Notes under the pieces: generated by a model | The model's database searches: none | What the model saw: only the letters and a program-made list of their open reading frames with translations | Told to the model about the DNA's origin: nothing | Assembly: GCA_024682075.1 (NCBI GenBank) | Contig: JAIKZQ010000050.1 | Span: forward strand, 1 to 40,717 | Length of the DNA stretch: 40,717 nucleotides | From: Lachnospiraceae bacterium | Lineage (GTDB): Bacteria > Bacillota > Clostridia > Lachnospirales > Lachnospiraceae | Reading direction: 5' to 3' | Shown here: one piece after another, positions 1 through 6,903 of the stretch | How the letters are laid out: the number at the start of each line of letters is the position of its first letter | Numbering within the stretch: position 1 is the first letter of the stretch | Program-made: the position numbers and the translations under genes

Positions 1-944
1 ATAGCGTATGAGAGCTGTATCTCGCACTTATCCGCAAGGCCTGAAGCAACAACATTCTTTGCAACGTATCTTGCAGCATATGCAGCAGAACGGTCAACCT
101 TTGTGCAGTCTTTTCCGGAGAAAGCTCCGCCGCCGTGACGTGCATATCCGCCATAGGTATCAACGATGATCTTCCTTCCGGTAAGTCCGGCATCACCGTT
201 GGGACCTCCGATAACGAATCTTCCGGTGGGATTGATGAAGACCTTGGTGTTATCGTCTACCATCTCTGCGGGAAGAACAGGATTGAGGACGTATTTCTTA
301 ATGTCTGAATGGATCTGCTCCTGGGTAACCTTCTCGTCATGCTGGGTAGAGATGACGACTGCTTCAAGCCTGACGGGCTTTCCTTCAGCATTATACTCAA
401 CGGATACCTGGCTCTTTCCGTCGGCTCTCAGGTAAGGGAGAGTTCCGTTCTTTCTTACTTCGGTAAGCTTTCTGGTAAGCTTATGAGCAAGTGAAATGGG
501 ATAAGGCATGAGCTCGGGAGTCTCATTGACTGCATATCCGAACATCATACCCTGGTCGCCCGCACCGATAGCTTCAAGCTGCTCATCGGTCATCTGGTTT
601 TCTCTTGCCTCAAGTGCCTTGTCGACGCCCATTGCAATGTCAGGAGACTGCTTGTCGAGTGCAACGAGAACTGCGCAGGTATTGCCGTCAAAGCCCTTCT
701 CCGACGAATCGTATCCGATGTCTGTTATGGTCTTTCTGGCGATGGCCTGAATGTCAACATTGGCCTTGGTGGTGATCTCACCGGTGATGAGCACGAAACC
801 TGTGCAGGTAGCGGTCTCACAGGCAACACGGCTCATGGGATCCTGTGCTACCATTGCATCGAGGATCGCATCGGAAACCGCATCGCAGATCTTGTCGGGA
901 TGTCCTTCCGTTACGGACTCGGACGTAAAAAGTATTTTTTCCAT
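1..944 (-). CDS. metK: S-adenosylmethionine synthetase (methionine adenosyltransferase), 3' end outside window
   Basis: Makes S-adenosylmethionine from methionine and ATP in the cytosol. About 314 N-terminal residues are visible; the last ~80 lie beyond base 1. The protein opens [18 protein letters not shown], with the GHPDK ATP-site motif near residue 15. The family signatures GAGDQG (central) and GGGAFSGKD (near residue 270) are both intact. The ATG at 942-944 is the natural family start, with AAAGGA about 12 bases upstream. The gene is preceded by a SAM-I riboswitch, so it is expected to be shut off when its own product is abundant. The identification is certain. The missing C-terminus is only a window-edge effect. 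Confidence 0.97.
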   Translation of the reverse strand, partial: MEKILFTSESVTEGHPDKICDAVSDAILDAMVAQDPMSRVACETATCTGFVLITGEITTKANVDIQAIARKTITDIGYDSSEKGFDGNTCAVLVALDKQSPDIAMGVDKALEARENQMTDEQLEAIGAGDQGMMFGYAVNETPELMPYPISLAHKLTRKLTEVRKNGTLPYLRADGKSQVSVEYNAEGKPVRLEAVVISTQHDEKVTQEQIHSDIKKYVLNPVLPAEMVDDNTKVFINPTGRFVIGGPNGDAGLTGRKIIVDTYGGYARHGGGAFSGKDCTKVDRSAAYAARYVAKNVVASGLADKCEIQLSYA

Positions 945-1025
945 AAAGTTTGCTGGTCCTTTCCGGGCTTTTAGCCCATGCATGAATGAGTGCTGCATAT
1001 ATCTACAAGTCTCTGATAAGAGCAA

Positions 1026-1057
1026 TAAAAAATCCGCTTCACGAAACAAGAAGCGGA
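1026..1057 (-). terminator. Intrinsic terminator of the metK S-box leader
   Basis: Read on the minus strand, TCCGCTTC (1050-1057) pairs with GAAGCGGA (1033-1040) around a 9-base loop. A run of T follows (complement of the A run at 1026-1032). It lies between the riboswitch aptamer and the metK start codon, the usual place for the expression platform of an S-box OFF switch. Confidence 0.85.
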
Positions 1058-1080
1058 GTGAAAAAGACACAATGTTCATC

Positions 1081-1178
1081 CTCTTATTGTTCGAAATTTC
1101 GCTCAGGTGGGCACCTTCCATAAAGGGGTTGCCGTGGCTTCATCGGTCCTATGTACCTCTGCCAACTCTGAATAAGAG
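1081..1178 (-). ncRNA. SAM-I (S-box) riboswitch upstream of metK
   Basis: On the minus strand the P1 helix is closed by CTCTTATT (1171-1178) and AATAAGAG (1081-1088). Inside are the S-box core elements in order: an AGAGGTACATAGGACC-like segment, GATGAAGCC, GGCAACC, AAGGTGCC and CTGAGCGA. These are the conserved bases of the SAM-I aptamer. The order promoter, aptamer, terminator, metK implies transcription termination when SAM is bound. I did not resolve a clean anti-terminator pairing by eye. Confidence 0.93.
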
Positions 1179-1199
1179 ACTTATTAGATTATCAAGAAA

Positions 1200-1228
1200 A
1201 AAGTACTATATTTGTACGTTTATGTCAA
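1200..1228 (-). promoter_or_regulatory. SigA-type promoter of the metK riboswitch transcript
   Basis: On the minus strand a perfect -35 TTGACA (complement of 1223-1228) is followed after 17 bases by TACTTT (complement of 1200-1205). It sits just upstream of the riboswitch, so the transcript starts close to the aptamer P1 strand. Confidence 0.7.
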
Positions 1229-1266
1229 TATTGCAGGGATGATTCTTAAGCAGGCCGCATAATGCA

Positions 1267-2559
1267 TCAGCCTGTAAGAAGCTTGAAATCCTTATAATCG
1301 TTATCCCTGTCGATGACACGAATGTCCGCACCGAGATTTCTGAGCTTGATGTCGAAGTCCTCGTATCCTCTCTGGATGTAACGGATATTATCGACTATGC
1401 TCTCACCTTCTGCAGACAAAGCGGCAAGCACAAGTGCCGCTCCGGCTCTGAGGTCGGGTGCCGCTATGCCGGCTCCCGTATACTTCGCTACTCCGTCTAT
1501 TATGGCGGTATTGCCTTCTACTTTTATGTTCGCGCCCATTCGGATAAGCTCATCGACATACTTGAAACGATTCTCGAATATGCTCTCCGTGACAATGCTA
1601 GTGCCTTCCGAAAGTCCGAGTACAACGGTGATCTGCGGCTGCATGTCGGTAGGGAATCCGGGATAAGGAAGGGTCTTGATATGTGTATGCCTGAGATTTC
1701 TGGAGCACACAACCCTTACCTGATCTCCCTGCTCCATCACTTCGCATCCGGTCTCGATAAGTTTCGCGGTGATGGACTCAAGGTGCTTGGGAATCACATT
1801 CTTGACAGTGATGTCACCTTTTGTGGCAGCGGCAGCGAGCATGAATGTTCCGGCTTCGATCTGATCCGGAACTATCGCATAATCCGTGCCGTGGAGCTTC
1901 GGAACGCCCTTGATCCTGATGACGTCGGTACCTGCTCCCTTTATGTTGGCTCCCATCGAGTTGAGGAAGTTGGCAGCATCAACGACATGCGGTTCCTTGG
2001 CAGCATTCTCTATGATCGTCTTGCCCTCGGCCATCGAAGCTGCGAGCATGACATTTATGGTCGCGCCGACGCTGACAACGTCCATGTAAATATGGCTTCC
2101 TGTCAGATGTTCGGCTCTTGTTTTGATCATTCCGTGTTCGAGGATGACTTCGGCACCCAGTGCCCTGAAGCCCTTGATATGCTGATCGATAGCCCTGCAT
2201 CCGATATCGCATCCGCCGGGGAGTGTTACCTCGGCATGCTTATATTTTCCGAGCATTGCACCGATCAGATAATAAGACGCCCTGATCTTCTTGATGTTAT
2301 CGTCACATACAACGGTGCTGGTAATGCCTGCTCCGTTAATGGTAACTCTGTGACGGTTCTCTTTCTTGATTATGATGCCTACATTACCCATAGCATCCAT
2401 GAGCACGTTCGTGTCACGGACATCGGGAACGTTATCTATATGTACGGTCTCATCGGTCATAATGGATGCGGCGAGAATGGGAAGAGCGGCATTTTTGGCT
2501 CCGCCTATCTCAACTTCTCCGACCAATGAACTTCCGCCTCTTATAAGGTACTGTTCCAT
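1267..2559 (-). CDS. murA: UDP-N-acetylglucosamine 1-carboxyvinyltransferase
   Basis: First committed step of peptidoglycan synthesis: transfer of enolpyruvate from PEP to UDP-GlcNAc in the cytosol. The 430-residue length is typical. Visible motifs are GGAKNAALP with the catalytic Lys22-Asn23 pair and LPGGCDIGCRAIDQH, whose Cys117 is the equivalent of E. coli Cys115. That cysteine is the fosfomycin target, so this is the Cys rather than the resistant Asp form. The ATG is preceded by AGAGG seven bases away. A promoter-like sequence lies 50-80 bases upstream. The gene is on the same strand as metK, but metK has its own promoter and leader. Confidence 0.96.
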   Translation of the reverse strand: MEQYLIRGGSSLVGEVEIGGAKNAALPILAASIMTDETVHIDNVPDVRDTNVLMDAMGNVGIIIKKENRHRVTINGAGITSTVVCDDNIKKIRASYYLIGAMLGKYKHAEVTLPGGCDIGCRAIDQHIKGFRALGAEVILEHGMIKTRAEHLTGSHIYMDVVSVGATINVMLAASMAEGKTIIENAAKEPHVVDAANFLNSMGANIKGAGTDVIRIKGVPKLHGTDYAIVPDQIEAGTFMLAAAATKGDITVKNVIPKHLESITAKLIETGCEVMEQGDQVRVVCSRNLRHTHIKTLPYPGFPTDMQPQITVVLGLSEGTSIVTESIFENRFKYVDELIRMGANIKVEGNTAIIDGVAKYTGAGIAAPDLRAGAALVLAALSAEGESIVDNIRYIQRGYEDFDIKLRNLGADIRVIDRDNDYKDFKLLTG

Positions 2560-2610
2560 GAAAAGCCTCTGGTGTTTCTATGTTCACCGAATTTAATTAC
2601 ATACGCAAAA

Positions 2611-2639
2611 ACTGTACCACAGATTGGGCAAAATGTCCA
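2611..2639 (-). promoter_or_regulatory. Putative SigA-type promoter of murA
   Basis: Minus-strand TGGACA (2634-2639) and TACAGT (2611-2616) are separated by 17 bases. They lie in the 157-base gap between the acyltransferase and murA, about 50 bases from the murA start. Confidence 0.5.
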
Positions 2640-2716
2640 GTCTGCGCCCTCCGTGATACTTGCACAGATCATACGGCAGCCCGATCATAAGGCCCATCGT
2701 GATGCCGGTTCAAGCC

Positions 2717-3472
2717 TTATCGTGATGCTTTGCCGCCCTCTTTGATGACGGATGAATAAGTATCTTCTATGATCGATCCGACGTAAGCGCCGATATTCTT
2801 CAGGGTATCCTTGTCCAGCTGCGAAGGATCGATCGGGTCACCGAATACGACTGTGACTTTTGCGGATCTTACGAACGGCATGTGCTTTGCCATGATATTC
2901 TCGGTCCCGACCATGGTGATGGGCTGGATCATCGCTCCGCTCTTGGTTGCGATCTTAAAGCTTCCGTTATGCATTGGGAGGAGCTTATCGGACGTATAAT
3001 CCCGTATTCTGGTGCCCTCCGGGAATATCAGAATGGAGACACCCTCTTTTTCAAGCTCAATGGCCTTAAGGATGACCTCAAGCCCTTTCTTGGTATTGCT
3101 TCTGTCCAGGAAAAGGCACTTAAGCAGCATCATCCATATGTTCAAAAGAGGGATCTTCTTTATTGACTTTTTGGAAATAACTCCGGTGGGACATTTGCAT
3201 AGCGGATATCCGATGACAATGTCGAACAGGCTGCGGTGATTGCTCACATAAAGGAGCGACTTATCTGCGGGAACTTTCTCCCTGCCTCGCACGTCAAGCT
3301 TTATGCCGCAGATGAACCAGACGCATCTGAATCCCCACATGACAACCGAATTGGCAAGCTTGTCGGCAGCCCGGGAATTGAACTTTCCGATGATCCACGA
3401 TGCAAGCATCAGCGGCATCGTAAGTATCAGAAAGAGAGCTACGTATAATGCTACCAGTATAAGTCTTATCAT
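2717..3472 (-). CDS. PlsC-type 1-acyl-glycerol-3-phosphate acyltransferase
   Basis: Membrane-associated enzyme that adds the second acyl chain to lysophosphatidic acid in phospholipid synthesis. A hydrophobic N-terminal segment covers roughly the first 30 residues. It is followed by the acyltransferase motif NHRSLFD (HX4D, about residue 80) and FPEGTR (about residue 150), the two hallmark blocks of the family. Total length of about 251 residues is normal. I prefer the ATG at 3470-3472, which has AGGTG at good spacing. An in-frame GTG at 3479-3481 lies inside that ribosome binding site and would add three residues. It follows the lipoprotein gene by only ~25-35 bases, so they may be cotranscribed. 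The exact acyl acceptor is inferred from the family only. Confidence 0.88.
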   Translation of the reverse strand: MIRLILVALYVALFLILTMPLMLASWIIGKFNSRAADKLANSVVMWGFRCVWFICGIKLDVRGREKVPADKSLLYVSNHRSLFDIVIGYPLCKCPTGVISKKSIKKIPLLNIWMMLLKCLFLDRSNTKKGLEVILKAIELEKEGVSILIFPEGTRIRDYTSDKLLPMHNGSFKIATKSGAMIQPITMVGTENIMAKHMPFVRSAKVTVVFGDPIDPSQLDKDTLKNIGAYVGSIIEDTYSSVIKEGGKASR

Positions 3473-3505
3473 TTCATTCACCTATTCTTATTGACATATT
3501 GTTTA

Positions 3506-4750
3506 TTATAGTTTTCCTTCTGCTTCAAGCGCTCCCATGCAGCTGTACATAAGGAAATATGCTCCCATGTCCTTCTCATCCGGCACATATACCGAGGATT
3601 CCACGTTAAGTCCGGACAGATAATGAAGCATCATCAGTGAAGTGCGGTCATATTCATATCCCTTGAGGATATAATTGGCACACATCAAAAGTCTCAGATA
3701 CCCGATCATCTCCTCAGTCCCGCCGGTCTGCGAATACATGGGATCGGTTATCTCCCTTCGGCGGTCGTTTACAGCCTGGGCATCACTCAGGATGAGATTG
3801 ACCATCACATCGCACAATCCCTTGTCTACGCTCTGTCTTGTCACGATGTAAGTCATGGCTCCGTACATATATCCCGGGTCGGTTATCGATCTGGCAGAAT
3901 CGAACATCTCCCTGTAACCGGCCAGTTCCGTGTGGTATGCGCTCTCTCCCGAGGCCCTGTAAAGTTCGGCGAGAGCCCTGAATGCAACAGAATCGCTCTT
4001 TACCACATTACCGCTCTGGGAATATATGGACGATGCTTTCTGAAGGCATTCCGTGGCCAGAAAACTGTCATAATCCTTATACAGAAAACTGAACTTGGCC
4101 AGTATCGCCGCATATGTCACTGCGGTCGTTCCGACGCTGTCCTGATAGTCACTTCCGGATATCCAGTCCCTTACCGCGGTCAGTTCTCCGGGAACCGTAA
4201 GATCATCTCCCTCAGTGCGGTCCGGCCGGTAATACCATTCATATGCCTGCAGAAAATCCAGGACGGTTTCAGGCGATGCACTCAAGGAAGTGCACTGTTC
4301 CATGATCAGATTTTTATATTCATCGGCCAGTCCGATATACAAGTCTTCGGATATGATAAACTCTTCCGAACAGCCGTAAGGCACGCACTCAACCCTGTAC
4401 CTTCCGGGAAACACCAGATCCGTGAAATCCGCCTTGTAAAGATCATCATTAACCTTGGCCGGCTCAAACCTTCCCTCATAAACAAGCCTGTCCCTATCGA
4501 CATCTCTTATACGGAAGAACTCCACCGGCTCGCCCCCTTCGGGGATCCTCAGATAAGCATATTTTTCGGAATGCTGCGAATAGCCGTTTATATCCGCCAT
4601 TATGTTCGGCACGCCCACAGGTATCACATAATCAAGGACCGCAACAGGCTCCATTGACCGTCTTCCCGTTATGGCGCCTTCACCGCATCCGCCCAGAAGG
4701 ATCACAAAGGACAAAAAAAGTGAAGCGTATGAAATTGTATGCTTTCTCAT
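3506..4750 (-). CDS. Lipoprotein with CelD_N-like Ig domain and degenerate GH9-like domain
   Basis: A 414-residue secreted lipoprotein. The signal peptide ends in the lipobox LGGC, with Cys22 as the lipidated residue when counted from the ATG at 4748-4750. That start has a strong GGTGGGG site; a longer in-frame start 33 bases upstream would spoil the signal peptide. Residues ~35-135 resemble the N-terminal Ig-like domain of GH9 cellulases (pattern from FFRIRD through PGRYRVE to FIISEDLY). The helical remainder resembles the GH9 (alpha/alpha)6 barrel. WISGSDY stands where active enzymes carry WHDAGDY, so one of the two catalytic aspartates is lost. PDEKDMGAYF sits near the C-terminus where the acid NE motif is expected. 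It may therefore bind rather than cut glucans. The family assignment is from memory of motifs. Confidence 0.6.
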   Translation of the reverse strand: MRKHTISYASLFLSFVILLGGCGEGAITGRRSMEPVAVLDYVIPVGVPNIMADINGYSQHSEKYAYLRIPEGGEPVEFFRIRDVDRDRLVYEGRFEPAKVNDDLYKADFTDLVFPGRYRVECVPYGCSEEFIISEDLYIGLADEYKNLIMEQCTSLSASPETVLDFLQAYEWYYRPDRTEGDDLTVPGELTAVRDWISGSDYQDSVGTTAVTYAAILAKFSFLYKDYDSFLATECLQKASSIYSQSGNVVKSDSVAFRALAELYRASGESAYHTELAGYREMFDSARSITDPGYMYGAMTYIVTRQSVDKGLCDVMVNLILSDAQAVNDRRREITDPMYSQTGGTEEMIGYLRLLMCANYILKGYEYDRTSLMMLHYLSGLNVESSVYVPDEKDMGAYFLMYSCMGALEAEGKL

Positions 4751-4792
4751 ACGCCCCACCTTCCAAATCGTATCAGACAACACACGAGATGT

Positions 4793-4822
4793 ATTTTACC
4801 ACCTTCAGCCCCCGCGTGTCCA
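4793..4822 (-). promoter_or_regulatory. Putative SigA-type promoter of the GH9-like lipoprotein gene
   Basis: Minus-strand TGGACA (4817-4822) and TAAAAT (4793-4798) with an 18-base spacer. The pair lies in the 115-base gap upstream of the lipoprotein gene, ending about 43 bases before its start codon. Confidence 0.5.
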
Positions 4823-4870
4823 TTTACCGGCCTTATAATGCTCAGCTGCACCGGCCTTTTCAGGCTCAGC
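4823..4870 (-). repeat. Imperfect 24-bp tandem duplication
   Basis: On the minus strand two adjacent 24-base units each read GCTGAGC, five variable bases, AAGGCCGGT, then three variable bases. The first unit overlaps the last codons of the calcium-loop protein gene. Function unknown. Confidence 0.6.
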
Positions 4871-6044
4871 TTACCATATCCACCTGCTGAACGCATCCGG
4901 CACGTCCGTCTTCATACAGGAACATTCCGGTCGCGCGGACTATCGCCTCCGCACGGTTACCGGAATCCGTCATTGAAAACCTGGTCGGAACATTTGCAAG
5001 ATTGACCGCTCCGATCCCCAGATCCCTAAACGTAAGAAGCTTCTCCCTTCCGTCCCGGTCATGTGTCCATACCCTCAGCCTGTCGAATACATCATCATCT
5101 TCATCGATCCATCCGTCGCCGTCATCGTCATAAACGGCCAGCTCGGCAAAGCCGTCACCCGTTCCTGTTCCGAAAAGTTCGCTCCCGTCATTTATCTTTC
5201 CGTCACCGTTTTTATCCAGTGCAAGAAATCCGCTTCCATCGGACAGAGCCTTGATCCTGTCTTCTTTGCCGTCAGCATCCAGGTCAAAATAAAAATCCTG
5301 GTCGGAAACGGAAGTCACCCCATCATTTAAGTTGATGACAAGCGGATCGATGCAGCCCAGATCGAAGGTGACCTTGCCGGAGGAGTACTGTTCGAAAGAA
5401 CGGCTCATCCGGGCATTTATGTTAAAATCTATCTCCCTGCCGTCGGAACATACCGCCTTGCCTCTTGCCGAAAAAGAAGTCTCTTCCTCTTCGCGATAAT
5501 AATCCTCTCTTTTTATTTCAAACCTGAATACCTGCCTGGGGCTGCTCTGCCCGAAACCTCCCTTTGCGGAAATGTCTGCGAGATATGTCCCCGTTCTGCC
5601 TTCCGCACATTCATAATCCCTTCTCAGGCCCGCCATCATGTCATCCAGCTGCTTCCTGAAATCTTCAAAAAGTATTGAAAAAATATACAGCACGGACATT
5701 TTTCTGACATATATGTCAGTTTTACCTTCTTCAGCGGAGATATTCGCGTATCCGGAGCCTTTCACCAGCATGTCCTTCATAATGTCGTCCACGGAAGCAA
5801 TCGAACTTCCGGACTCATCATCCGCTTCCTCGTTCGGACTTTCCGTCCCTCCGGACCGCGCATACCTTCTGAACAGGGTATCCGCAAAAGACGTTCCGCT
5901 TTCACCCGGTCCCTCCCTGTTCATGGTACCTCCGTAAATACCCGCACCGGATACCGTACCGATGCTCATGCTCCTTGCTGAATACTGCACAGCACTGTAG
6001 CTGCGTTCGGACTCCATTCCTGTGACCGAACTTTCAATCCTCAA
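4866..6044 (-). CDS. Cytosolic calcium-loop (EF-hand/RTX-neighbour type) protein of unknown function
   Basis: A 392-residue acidic protein without signal peptide or membrane segment. The N-terminal ~90 residues are Ser/Gly rich and look disordered. Residues ~220-245 are beta-like, and three Asp-rich calcium loops follow: DLDADGKED (~254), DKNGDGKIND (~277) with the typical SELFG tail, and DDDGDGWIDEDDD (~306). This loop-SELFG arrangement recurs in proteins described as EF-hand or hemolysin-type calcium-binding neighbours; I do not know a defined function. The start appears to be TTG at 6042-6044, eight bases after AAGGAG. An out-of-frame ATG at 6046-6048, nearer the same site, opens a four-codon mini-ORF that overlaps the start. 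Initiation is thus uncertain. The next in-frame ATG is codon 10. Confidence 0.65.
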   Translation of the reverse strand: MRIESSVTGMESERSYSAVQYSARSMSIGTVSGAGIYGGTMNREGPGESGTSFADTLFRRYARSGGTESPNEEADDESGSSIASVDDIMKDMLVKGSGYANISAEEGKTDIYVRKMSVLYIFSILFEDFRKQLDDMMAGLRRDYECAEGRTGTYLADISAKGGFGQSSPRQVFRFEIKREDYYREEEETSFSARGKAVCSDGREIDFNINARMSRSFEQYSSGKVTFDLGCIDPLVINLNDGVTSVSDQDFYFDLDADGKEDRIKALSDGSGFLALDKNGDGKINDGSELFGTGTGDGFAELAVYDDDGDGWIDEDDDVFDRLRVWTHDRDGREKLLTFRDLGIGAVNLANVPTRFSMTDSGNRAEAIVRATGMFLYEDGRAGCVQQVDMVS

Positions 6045-6124
6045 TCATTATTCTCCTTTCATTCCTGATTGGCTCACGCTCTTTCACTCCATTGCCGGAC
6101 CGCCCGCTTTGGTATGCTTAATAC

Positions 6125-6147
6125 ACGCAAAGTTCCGTTCTTTGCGT
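6125..6147. promoter_or_regulatory. 8-bp inverted repeat upstream of the calcium-loop protein gene
   Basis: ACGCAAAG (6125-6132) and CTTTGCGT (6140-6147) form a perfect inverted repeat around TTCCGTT. On the minus strand a T run precedes the repeat instead of following it, so it does not fit an intrinsic terminator. It could be an operator for the minus-strand gene starting at 6044. No clear -35/-10 pair was found next to it. Confidence 0.3.
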
Positions 6148-6154
6148 AAAAAAA

Positions 6155-6196
6155 AGGCAAAAAAATGACGCCCTGGTCTAGAATCCATTCTGCGTC
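6155..6196 (-). terminator. Possible second terminator downstream of the SseB-family gene
   Basis: On the minus strand GACGC (6192-6196) pairs with GCGTC (6167-6171). An inner AGAAT/ATTCT stem lies between them and a T run follows. It is weaker than the hairpin at 6234-6263 and may act as a backup. Confidence 0.4.
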
Positions 6197-6226
6197 GTTT
6201 TCCTTTTCCATATATGCGGTTGTTCC

Positions 6227-6263
6227 GAAAAACAAAGAGCAAAGGCATCTGCCTCTGCTCTTT
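6227..6263 (-). terminator. Intrinsic terminator of the ileS-glgP-hydratase-sseB unit
   Basis: On the minus strand AAAGAGCAGAGGCA (6250-6263) pairs with TGCCTTTGCTCTTT (6234-6247) with one mismatch and a very short loop. TTGTTTTTC follows. It lies about 35 bases after the SseB-family stop codon. Confidence 0.85.
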
Positions 6264-6296
6264 ATATCGGATGATCGTTTCAAATATTTTAGTTAT

Positions 6297-6902
6297 TCAG
6301 TCTTTTTTGTCTGCAAAGGGAAATCTTATGACCTTGCCGTTTTCATCAGGGGCCTCCTGTCCCGGAGTATTCCCCGGATTCTTAGCCTGAGCCGCAGCCA
6401 TTCTTGCCATGGCCTCCTCGGCGGTTTTCCTGATTATTTCCATGATCATGGTCTTGGGAATGACAACATTTTCCATGAAAGGATTGATCACCACTCCGAA
6501 GATGCCGTTATCGCTTCCGTCGGGTGCCTTTGCCATTATAAGCTTGGTTATGTCGGTAAACCTGACTTTTGATGTATGCGCCAGGAATTCTTCGGGAAGC
6601 TTGGAAACTCCGTCTATGCTCTTGGCCTGGTCAAGTGACGCGGAATCCGTGAACACAACGAAGAACTTCTTACCGTCGCCTGAATTGAGCACGGGGAATC
6701 TGGTCATGTTCCTTCCGCCCTCAACAGGTTCACCGTCCGCTCCTGTCTCGCTGATGACGAACGAAGGTGCCAGAAGCTCCGCCTTATCCAGTTCCTGCAT
6801 GAACATTGCCTGATGCTCGGGCACGGGAGTTTTTCCGTCGGCCTTGATAAGCTGCATCGCTCCCACGAGCATGGGGTTTGAAACTGTGTTATCTGTATCC
6901 AT
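6297..6902 (-). CDS. SseB-family protein
   Basis: A 201-residue cytosolic protein. The central region (~25-150) shows the SseB pattern: APSFVISETG, FPVLNSGDGKKFFVVFTD and GVVINPFMENVVIP. A predicted helix (~155-180) and an Ala/Pro-rich tail follow. The molecular function of SseB-fold proteins in Firmicutes is not settled; the Salmonella name does not imply secretion here. The upstream hydratase ends AGG AGA TAA, and those last sense codons form the ribosome binding site for this ATG. Translation of the two genes is therefore probably coupled. A strong terminator follows. Confidence 0.75.
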   Translation of the reverse strand: MDTDNTVSNPMLVGAMQLIKADGKTPVPEHQAMFMQELDKAELLAPSFVISETGADGEPVEGGRNMTRFPVLNSGDGKKFFVVFTDSASLDQAKSIDGVSKLPEEFLAHTSKVRFTDITKLIMAKAPDGSDNGIFGVVINPFMENVVIPKTMIMEIIRKTAEEAMARMAAAQAKNPGNTPGQEAPDENGKVIRFPFADKKD

Positions 6903-6903
6903 C

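Noticed and set aside
751..1242. Plus-strand reading frame of 163 codons
   Set aside because: It runs opposite metK and through the riboswitch and its promoter. It has no ribosome binding site and no recognisable protein features.
1681..2529. Plus-strand reading frame of 282 codons opposite murA
   Set aside because: It is the antisense of a certain murA gene. The translation is low complexity in character and matches nothing I recognise.
6074..6283. Minus-strand reading frame of 69 codons
   Set aside because: It reads straight through the terminator hairpins and the inverted repeat between the SseB-like and calcium-loop genes and has no ribosome binding site.
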